DNA of 64,000 bases from Nilaparvata lugens (Eukaryota; Arthropoda; Insecta; Hemiptera; Delphacidae): positions 26,534,372 through 26,598,371 of the forward strand of contig NC_052506.1 of NCBI RefSeq assembly GCF_014356525.2, written 5' to 3'. This document shows positions 55,894 to 64,000 of the stretch, one piece after another. The notes beneath the pieces were generated by a model. The model was given only the letters and a program-made list of their open reading frames with translations. It did no database searches and had not been told where the DNA came from. Position 1 is the stretch's first letter, and each line of letters begins with the position of its first letter. A program made the translations under genes and the position numbers.

Positions 55894-56515
55894 TATACTC
55901 CTTACTTAATCAAATCATTATAGCCATTTTCGAGATCAGTCTGAAATACATACATATCCACAAACACACATATTCAAACATGAATTGCTTGCTTAGTATT
56001 ATCGACTTCAATGATTATGATATCATTATTTTAATGAGAGCTTATTTCACATAATAATAACAGATGGCATAAAAAGCAAAAATGTCAAACATAATTGAAA
56101 TTGAAACAGTAGGTAACATCAAAATATCTATCTTCATCTGATCTAATGTAAAAAAATTATAGTAAGATTCACATCAATGAGTCAGCATTGTTTGAATGGG
56201 GAGCATTGATGCTATTTATGAGGAATACTGACAGTTTCAAGTGAATATCAACAAACTGTTATGCATATTCTCCAATATTTTATCGAAAACTATTATAAAA
56301 AAAAAAAAAAAACTTCTATTATCTTTGGTAAAACAATCAATTCATGGGAAAATCGCCTTATTTCTATAAAAGATATTTTTACATTAGGAAAAGCAGCAAC
56401 AGCTATTTGGCCGTTTGAATAAATAACCCCTTTCTTTCGCCAGTTAAATTTTGGCCGAATTTCCTCATTCTTTGCACACAGATTCCACAATGGACACTTC
56501 TGAAGTCCCTCCTTC
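55894..56515. other. AT-rich stretch between BEL/Pao and piggyBac elements
   Basis: No coding similarity. A 106-codon minus frame (56293-56613) crosses the TTAA boundary of the piggyBac element, so it is probably accidental. A run of A (56297-56311) is present. Confidence 0.4.
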
Positions 56516-59127
56516 TTAACACTTATAGGGAAACATTGTTCATTTGGACCAATTGGGAATTTTACATCCTTGTGTTGGCTAAACTGTGTAACCTTGAGAC
56601 TTGAGGCTCCCAATAGCTTCCCCCCACCTCAAAACCTCTCCATATCGCACAAAATATTTCAGTTCAAGGTTGATTTGTGCTCGGACAGTATCTATTTGTA
56701 ATTTTGCAGTCAGTCAGTTTTACCATATGTTCCCCCTCCCGTCAGCTTGTTGTCGGTCAGAAATGCCATATGTTTCTCTTTGTGTTGTTGAGTACTTTTC
56801 TTGTATGTAGATTGTATATAGACTTGTATAAAGATCATCTCTTTCTTGTGTATTTTGAAATAGTGTATCTACTGTATATAGACTGTGAATAGTTTAGTGT
56901 TTTTTATCATATTTTTCCATAAAAAATGGATGGTGCAGGAACAAGACAGACTTATTCAACTCAAGATCCTGACTTTGGTGACAAAATTCGCAGCCTATTA
57001 GAGAGTGAAAATGTTGAGGATGATGGTTCATATGAAGATATAGACTTCAATGACTCCGATAATGACCCTGATTTTGTAATAGATGATAGACAGTATGAAG
57101 ACTCTTCTTCAAGTTCAAGTGATGAAGGTGAGATTGACGATCAAGTGATGGAAATTGACAATCAAGAAGATGGAAATGAAATCCTAAATGCTGTAGGTGA
57201 GATTGACGATCAAGTGATGGAAAATGACAATCAAGAAGATGGAAATGAAATCCTAAATGCTGTAGGTGAGAATGCACCCCTTCAACCATATTTTATTGAG
57301 AGAAAGAAGAAAAGTGAATGTGGACCTCCTAATGCTTGGAAGAGTGAACCGCCTTCAAGGAATGTGAGAACAGCAGAGAGAAATATTATAAGAACACTTC
57401 CTGGTATTCAAGGGCCTGCAAAGGCATTGGGAAATAATCCTGAGAAGGAGGATGTATGGAGACTATTTTTTGATAATGATATCATTCAAACAGTAGTAAT
57501 CAACACCAATGTCAAGTTAGCATGTATTCATGAAAAAATTCCTCTAGGTAAAAGATCTAATTATAGGGACACAGATAGTAAAGAAGTGAATGCTCTAATT
57601 GGTTTGTTGCTCTTAGCTTCAGTCTTGAAGTCGAACAATGAGAATATGAACTCTCTTTTCACTAAAGATGAATCCAGCCAACCAATATTCAGGGCTACTA
57701 TGTCTGAAAAACGTTACAAAAATCTAATAGCCTGTTTACAATTTGATGAAGCTCATACCCGAAATGCTAGAAAAGTGGATAACAAAGCAGCTGCAATTTC
57801 AGAGATTTTTGAAAAGGTCATTTCGAACAGTCAGGCTGTTGTAACTGTTGATGAGATGCTTGTCCCCTTCCGAGGTAGATGTGGGTTCAAGGTCTATATG
57901 CCAAAGAAGCCAAAGAAGTACAGAATAAAAGTGTTGTGTATTGCTGATGCTAAAACGTCCTATTTGTATAATGTGTACATTTACACAGGAAAAGGGAGCG
58001 ATGGAGTTGGTCTAACAGAAAAAGAAAAAGAGCTCAGTATTCCTACTCAGTCTCTCATATGCCTGAGTAAGAAAATAAAGGGAAGCAACCGAAATATAAC
58101 AGCTGATAATTGGTTCTCATCAATTGAAGCTGTAGACGAAATGAGAAAGATGAAGCTCACTTATGTTGGTACAATGAGAAAGGATAAAAGGTGTATTCCA
58201 ACAGAGTTTCTTTCAAGCAATTCACGAGCGGTACAAACAAAAATTTATGGTTTCAGAAAGGAAGCAACCCTTCGTTCCTTCGTACCAAAGAAGAATAGAG
58301 CTGTGTGCTTGATTTCCTCTATGCACAACACAATCGAGACAAACCATGTACAAAAAAAGTCAGAAATGATATGTTTCTATAACAGCACCAAAGCTGGTGT
58401 AGATCTCCTCGATATGAAATGTGCAGTCTTCAGTTCAAATCGGAAAACTAGGAGATGGCCTATTGCTGTATTCTATAGACTCATAAACATCTGCAGTGTG
58501 AATTCATTCATCGTATTTTTGAGCTACAAAGAAACTCCTATGATGGAGTGCTTCAATTTCATCAAGAGCCTTGGGGAGGATTTGATTGTTCCCCATCTGC
58601 GGAAGAGACTCACCATTGCTAACTTTCCATGAGACTTGAAGATGGACATCAATAAAATAATTGGTATCAATGCTCCTGCTGTTGAGGGTGTGCTAGAAGA
58701 TCGTCTACCAAAGAGGAAAGCCTGTGAAAAGTGCCCACCTGGTAGTGACCTGAAAACCCAGCACAAATGCATAAAGTGCACTCTTGCAATCTGTGGAAAA
58801 TGTCAGAGAAGGATTTGTACAGACTGTGCAATCAAATGAACAATACTTGCCTCTGAAAATTCAAATTATGTGAGTAATATTTTCATTCTCATAATATTTT
58901 TGAAAGCATAATAATCTTTTTTGCTGATTTCATTATTGAAATAATTATGTTTGAATGCTTAAATTATATATTTTTGAATTTGAAAAAGCCTTATTTCATT
59001 CTTCAAACATTATATTTACTCCAAATAACAATAACTTGACAGAATATAGGCACTAGAATAGAAACGGTCAAAATGACCGTATGATAGCCTTAGTGTTATG
59101 AAAAAGATGTTTCCCTATAGGTGTTAA
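56516..59127 (+). mobile_element. piggyBac element with TTAA ends
   Basis: TTAA at 56516-56519 is followed by CACTTATAGGGAAACAT. The 3' end, read inward on the minus strand, is CACCTATAGGGAAACAT preceded by TTAA (59124-59127). The ends thus differ at one base in 17. The 2.6 kb interior carries one transposase gene in plus orientation. TTAA duplication and element size are normal for piggyBac. Confidence 0.9.
56926..58839 (+). pseudogene. piggyBac transposase, complete except for one nonsense codon
   Basis: The frame is open for 568 codons, then TGA at 58630-58632, then continues in the same frame for 69 codons to 58839. Acidic leader with DSDNDPDF; a 69-bp tandem duplication (57127-57195 and 57196-57264) repeats 23 residues. 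The DDD core is present: VTVDEMLVPFRGR (Asp309), ITADNWFSS (Asp394) and AGVDLLDMK (Asp493 and Asp496). The part after the TGA holds the Cys-rich C-terminal finger (CEKCPPG, HKCIKCTLAICGKCQRRIC), which in piggyBac binds the element ends or aids nuclear entry. CGA to TGA is the simplest explanation of the stop. Without the finger the protein would probably not transpose. Confidence 0.9.
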
Positions 59128-61560
59128 AAATACCCTCCATATGGAGGGCTCAGAGAAAAAACGCACATAGTCCAAAATATTCAAAATTGAGATTTTCATT
59201 GCAATAGTTGGCTATCATGCTGTACTATTCCCATGCAAAATCATTCAGAGATATATTGAACATAGTCCCAGATATAAGCAAAAGAAGAAATAGCATACAG
59301 AGAAGTAAAGCACAAAGTCCATGGCTTCACATGTAATAACGAACAAGGTCCTCTCAGCTGTTCACAAGGCTATAGTACAGTAGTTGGTGTCTGTGTTCTT
59401 TGGTGCTTGGTAGATGTTTTTGAAAGGTTATTTATCTTTTGTTTCCATTTATTTTGTTGAAAAACAAGAGTGAGAGTACAGGTAGTGATGAAGGAACCCA
59501 TGAAAAAAGTGGATGTTCTTCAAAAAAGCGATGAAAGTTTGGTTCTGTTCAGAATGCTGACAAAAGGCTTAGAAATACAACGTATGAAATGGGACCTGAC
59601 TGCAAATGTAAGAGATTTAAATGCTTTGAAGTGGTTGATTCAACAGTGAGACATTTACTTATGAAAGAATTTAATGGTTTAGGAAATAGAGATGCACAAA
59701 ATTCGTTTTTAGCTGGCTTGATTAGTGTTGATCCTATTGTAAGGAGACGGCCAAGACAGGACGAGGAGTCTGCAAAATTTAATGATTTTTCGTATACTTA
59801 CAAAGTGAGGGTTGTAAAGAATGGTAAAATTGATGAAGTACATGTTTGCTTTGGAGCGTTCATGAGTCTATTTGGAGTAACTGCATGTCGACTTCATACA
59901 ATCAAGCATGCTTTGGCAACTACAGGAATGCCTCCAGTGGATAAGAGGGGAAAGCATGCTGATAGGGGCAAAAGTAAATTACCACAACGTACATATGATG
60001 CTATAACTGATTTTTTTGGATCTCTTAAAGGTAGAAAGGCACACTACAGTTTGCATGATACTGATACTCATATCTGCCAGAGGAACTTAATGTCAAGAAA
60101 CTTTTAGGTATGTTTTTAAGCAAAAATCCAGGCATTGAAATATCATATGAGAAATTCAGAGAGGTGTTCACTACCAAGTTCAATATATCTTTTGGCTATC
60201 CACGTACAGACACTTGTAGTAAATGTGATGAGCTAAAGGCAAAGGAAGATGGATACGGACTGCAAAAGAGAACTGTACCATAGAAGAGGAGAGACAAAAA
60301 ATAGATAAAGATATTGCTGAGCTACATATTGAGATGAAATTTCACCTGAAGCGAGCAGAGTGGTTCTATCGCAATAAGAAAAATGCACATAGACAATAAA
60401 AAAAGAACAAGTGTTTTGAAGCAATACGATGGATTATGGTCGAAATCTGCCAGTACCAAATATAACAACCAACAATGTGTACTATAACAGACAGCTTTCG
60501 TTTTATTTGTTTAATATTCATCTCTTGGGTACTGGTCAGTCATATTTCTATACTTATGATCAGACAGTAGCAAGAAAAGGTGCAGATGATGTTACTTCAA
60601 TGTTGAATAATTTTATAGAGAATGAACTAAGCCCTGAGGTGACTGAACTCCATATATTTTGTGATTCTTGCAGTGGGCAGAATAAGAACTTCACACTTCT
60701 GCAATATGTGCACTACATAACAGTCACAAAAAAACGTTGTATTCGTATTACAATGACATTTCCCATAAGAGGTCATTCCTACATGGAGACAGACAAGAAC
60801 ATGGGTCTTATCAACAGGAGATCATTGGCTGAAACACCTGAAGACTGGCGAGAAGTTATTCAGAATGCAAGAGTTAAACCAAGCCCATTCATTGTAATAG
60901 AATGCAAATCAGATATGTTTTTCAAGTGGACAGAGTTTCTGGATTCATGGTATTTGAAGAAGTTCCCAGCATCTACAAGGCCCATAGTACATCTTGAGGT
61001 AGAGGAGCAGCATTCGCAAACAATCAAGCACAAGGCATCATATACAGGACTATTCACAACAACTAGAATCACAGAGAGAATCTTGTCAGAGTATCGAAGG
61101 AAACCTACAAAGGAACAGTTGGAGAAAATGGCATTGGCTAAAATGAATGAGCCAGCTCTATTGTATCTTTGTCCATTGCCAGTGTCCCTACCAAAATACA
61201 AGGATCTACAAGCACTAAAGAAATTCTGCAGACCTGATGCACAGAATTTTTTGAGCAGCATTCAATCACTAGAAGAGAATGAAGCCATTGAGAAGAACAT
61301 AAGTGATTATTAGAAGGTAACAGTAAAAGTTTATTTGAAGTAACTGAATCAGACAGTATTTTTCAATATAATGACATCATGAGCAAGATTGTATAATTTT
61401 TCTATTGAACAGCTCCAAATAAAATAATGATTTTTGAACATTGTTTCATGAATATTATCAGCTTTGATCATTAATACCTCCAATTTTCAGAGAAAAAATG
61501 AACAGAGTCCATTTAGCATATGTATTTCCAGAGGAAAAACAAACATGAAGCAGTCCATGT
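59128..61560 (+). mobile_element. DxC-QN transposon, copy vi (ends not fully resolved)
   Basis: The element surrounds a transposase pseudogene. Subterminal repeats are visible: CAGAGAAAAAACGCACATAG at about 59149 and CAGAGAAAAAATGAACAGAG at about 61489 in the same orientation, and further ACATAGTCC or ACAAAGTCCA words at about 59264, 59311 and 61552. A perfect palindrome CCCTCCATATGGAGGG lies at 59133-59148. I could not define inverted terminal repeats or a target duplication, so the limits are approximate. Confidence 0.55.
59589..61313 (+). pseudogene. DxC-QN family transposase, copy vi
   Basis: The frame 59589-60107 holds CKCKRFKCFEVVDSTVRHLL, NSFLAGLISVD and a central region with HADRGKSKLPQRTYDAITDF. 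After a frameshift near 60065-60075 come EISYEKFREVFTTKFNISFG and YPRTDTCSKCDEL, and after more frameshifts the catalytic part from 60429 to 61313: MDYGRNLPVPNITTNN (first Asp), YFYTYDQTVARKGADDV, HIFCDSCSGQNKNFT (second Asp with hallmark motif) and MTFPIRGHSYMETDKNM. The last 295 codons are open. Catalytic blocks correspond one to one with copies iv and v, yet the sequences are well diverged, so this is another lineage and not a duplicate. The beginning is uncertain: acidic coding-like sequence reaches back to about 59460 with a TGA near 59534. Confidence 0.75.
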
Positions 61561-62459
61561 AGCATTTTATAAAAAAAAAAAAAATAGTATGAAGCCAAAT
61601 CTTAAATGACAAAATTATTTTTCACAGCACACATTAAGAACATTACAAAGAATTTGAGAAAAATATAATAGTTTATTCAACTCTTACATTAACTTCAGTA
61701 TACCAGATCAAACTTTATTATCATACTGAATTATCCAAATTTCATCAAAATTGATTAAGCAGTTTTTACGATCTGTTTGATACACAAACAAAATTAGTCA
61801 TGATAGAATAGGATCAATAATTGATAAAAGCAACTCCCGTCATAAAAGATTGTTTTATGAAACATAAAAATTATCTAACTGCTCCCAGGAATAGCTCTGA
61901 TTGAAGCAGCAGTTCCCAATGAATTTTTTTCTCGATAAATGTATTTTAATTACTGTAGTTCTTCAACTTGGTGCTAACCTTGCTGCTAAAGTGACAGATC
62001 TCAAATCTTGTTTAGAAACCATCCTCAACTTAATGCCAACCTGACAAAATTATAAATTTAGTTGTCAGTTAACAACTGTTTTGAAGAGTATGGACATCAT
62101 AGTATGGACATTTCAATTATAATTAAGAGATTGGTAGAAGAATATACATGCTAAAAGACAAAATTTAAACCCCTAAAAACCATAATTGGCTGGTGGCTTA
62201 AACTCAAAATGAACCACATTATAACAAACGAGACTTCATACAGATTTAATCCAGTTTGAAATGAAATATGGTTTAAACTCTCACTGTGCAAACGGCCCTT
62301 GAAGTTGAAATATCGCCAAAAGATTTCTTAGTGAGCACCTAGGACTTATAAGGAAGCTATATTCCAAGTTTTGTTGCAATCCATCCAGTATTTTTCCAGA
62401 AATCGTGATCAGTGAGTGAGTGAGATAAGCATTTTATAAACATACAGGAAGATTGAATG
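61561..62459. other. Non-coding stretch between DxC-QN copies vi and vii
   Basis: AT-rich; sentences of MITE-like flavour (TTCATCAAAATTGATTAAGC, AGTTTTGTTGCAATCCATCC, GTGAGTGAGTGAGATAAG) are present, but no inverted pair is evident. No gene is supported. Confidence 0.4.
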
Positions 62460-63418
62460 GACTACAAAATCATATTGAATGTAGTTAACTGAATGATAAT
62501 AAATGCCAATAAAACCTGTCACTAACCAATGATTGTTTGTCTTCTGTTCCAACTCAAAATGATAATGGTTCATTGAAAGATTCCAAAATTCACTTTGATG
62601 ATGAAACAATGAAAGATCCAACAGTTCAGTTCCCAGACAACAATTTAATTATTGGTATGTATTTTACTTGAGTTACAATAAGATAATAGTATTTTTTTTA
62701 CTTGGGTGACCTTGAGGTTAGGTTTGGTCGACTTGTGTGACCTTGAGGTTAGGTTTGGTCGAATTGGGTGACCTTGAGGTGAAGGCGGGTTCTGACACAC
62801 TTGTGTGCCAGAACCCGCCTTTTGTTACTACTGAAGGCCGATGGTGTTCATTTTTGCTTGTATTTTGAGTAGAAATTAAATGTTATCGAATGTAGTTAAC
62901 TGAATGATAATAAATGTCATGAAAACCTGTCACTAATCACATGGTTCTTTCTCTTCTGTTCCAGCTCAAAATAATGAAGGTTTGATGAAAGATTCAACTA
63001 TTCACTCCAAAGATGCGACACCAGATGATTTGAGGATGCTTGATTCCCTCATGGATGCCACTGTGTCAAATGATGGTGTTTCATTACAAGTTCCAAATTC
63101 GGACATATAGGAAGACTAGAATATTCACATAAAAAGGAAGAATGAAGCCAGAGAAGAAAAAGCTTAAGACGAGGAAGGAAGTAGTCAAGACACAGCAGCT
63201 GTGTATGCAATGGATGTTCAAGCAGTATTGCTGTGCCCTTACCTCAAAGCTTCTGCACTCTACTACAGACTAAAAATGAAATTGCACCACTTTACACTGT
63301 ACAATCTAAAAAAAGGGGAATGCTATTGCTATCTTTGGGATGAGACTGAGGGCGGTGTGAACGCTGATGAGTTTGCAACTATTTTAACCCTTTTTATTTC
63401 AAAAGGGTTTTATTTTTA
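62460..63418 (+). pseudogene. DxC-QN family transposase, copy vii, exons and catalytic fragment
   Basis: Two related exons with their upstream introns are visible: 62553-62654 (acceptor AG mutated to AA; donor GT intact at 62655) and 62965 to about 63110 (acceptor TTCTGTTCCAG). Both start in phase 1 and read CT-CAA-AAT, then acidic sequence, as in copy v. Further on, 63201-63418 carries AVYAMDVQAVLLCPYLKASA (first Asp block) and YNLKKGECYCYLWDETEGG, which precede the DNC block in this family. The DNC and GHS parts are absent because an integrase fragment begins at about 63415. The stop at 63108-63110 and other stops make it inactive. Confidence 0.65.
62700..62820. repeat. 31-bp tandem repeat followed by a near-perfect hairpin
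   Basis: Units of 31 bp (ACTTGGGTGACCTTGAGGTT plus AGGTTTGGTCG) at 62700-62730 and 62731-62761, plus a partial third. Then AGGCGGGTTCTGACACAC (62783-62800) and its inverse (62803-62820) with one mismatch and a two-base loop. It lies in the intron between the two exons of copy vii. Purpose unknown. Confidence 0.8.
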
Positions 63419-64000
63419 TTAAACTCTTCAAGAACAAACTGACCAAAGACCACAAATATTGGAGGGTGTACTTTTTGCGCAATGCACCGTTGGGCATCGG
63501 AGTACAGGCTTCTCCCCATTTTTCCTATTATATAATAGGGAACCAATCCTCCCGATAGACACCATAGGAAGGCTTAATGATGAATAAACAGATGAACAAT
63601 CAGAAATCCTGAACGAAGAAAATTGGTTTCTAGATTACAAATTATTTCAAAATCATTTACAAAAAGTTATTAAATTAAAAAAGTAGTGGAAAACAGCATA
63701 AAAAAATATTATTAAAGAGCAAGGAATACAAAAAAAAATATTTTGATAAGAGACATGAAACTCGCAGCAGTAGAATTAATGAGGGGGCAAAGGTATTGGT
63801 GAGAAATCTCAAGAGAGACAATAAAAAGGGTTGTTGGAGCGAAATGCCGTGGATTGGGTCCTACCTAGTGGAAAAAATAATCAATAATAGTACACGTGTT
63901 TTAAAATCCATGAAAGGTGATATTTTGAAGAAAAAAAATCTGAAAAATGTTAAAATATATTATTGCAATGAACAAGATGGTGATGGGGAAAAAGTACATC
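63415..64000 (+). pseudogene. Retroviral/Ginger-type integrase C-terminal fragment, runs off the window
   Basis: In successive frames the reading gives LFKNKLTKDHKYW, then VLFAQCTVGHRSTGFSPFFL followed by LYNREPILPIDT, the end of an integrase catalytic core (the family has a TPF.L.YGR.P.LP block). Farther on come GAKVLVRNLKRDNKK, WIGSYLVEKI and GDILKKKNLKNVKIYY, the C-terminal domain as in Gypsy, Ginger and KRBA2-like proteins. Several frameshifts and stops break it. The catalytic Asp residues lie outside, and the 3' end is beyond the window. Confidence 0.65.

Noticed and set aside
56293..56613. 106-codon minus frame
   Set aside because: It crosses the TTAA and terminal repeat of the piggyBac element and shows no known motif.
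1..64000. CRISPR array, tRNA, rRNA or bacterial operon
   Set aside because: No regularly spaced short repeats with unique spacers, no cloverleaf sequence and no prokaryotic gene order were seen; tandem repeats have near-identical units throughout.

Overview
The window looks like an AT-rich arthropod genome segment, most likely insect and possibly an auchenorrhynchan hemipteran. That host guess is inference from the transposon families and the recurring AGGCCTA words; no diagnostic host gene is present. I recognise no conserved host gene, tRNA, rRNA or CRISPR array. The window is a repeat-rich graveyard of nested mobile elements plus an endogenised RNA virus.

Layout. 1-4260: a piggyBac element broken by a Tigger/pogo element and an inverted piggyBac scrap, then a small MITE. 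4260-6480: AT-rich, non-coding. 6480-11300: a LINE with two open reading frames (ORF1 = FLYWCH finger + coiled coil + SGNH hydrolase; ORF2 = endonuclease + reverse transcriptase), abutting an intron-bearing pogo-type transposase gene (11337-13061). 13060-19165: fragments of a DDE-like family (here 'DxC-QN' family), two LINE scraps and a frameshifted Mutator-like transposase. 19711-34224: a hAT element with an 8-bp target duplication, swollen to 14.5 kb by nested elements, including two different DxC-QN transposons lying 13 bp apart. The hAT itself sits inside another DxC-QN coding region. 34420-35760: piggyBac-like remnants.

35763-46555: an endogenous viral element from a dsRNA, toti-like virus (capsid-like region followed by RNA-dependent RNA polymerase), decayed and partly duplicated in tandem, with an intron-like GT...AG segment in three copies. 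A deleted PIF/Harbinger element (44529-45685) and other sequence interrupt it. 46631-55888: a complete BEL/Pao LTR element with a 5-bp target duplication and long LTRs, whose single long ORF keeps gag, protease and integrase ends but has lost reverse transcriptase. 56516-59127: a piggyBac element with clear TTAA ends and one nonsense codon. 59135-63415: two more DxC-QN elements. 63415-64000: a retroviral/Ginger-type integrase C-terminal fragment that runs off the window.

The two themes worth following are the DxC-QN family, which appears at least seven times with recognisable ends, subterminal repeats and duplicated phase-1 exons, and the viral element with a conserved in-frame intron. Both are read by eye; no database search was run.
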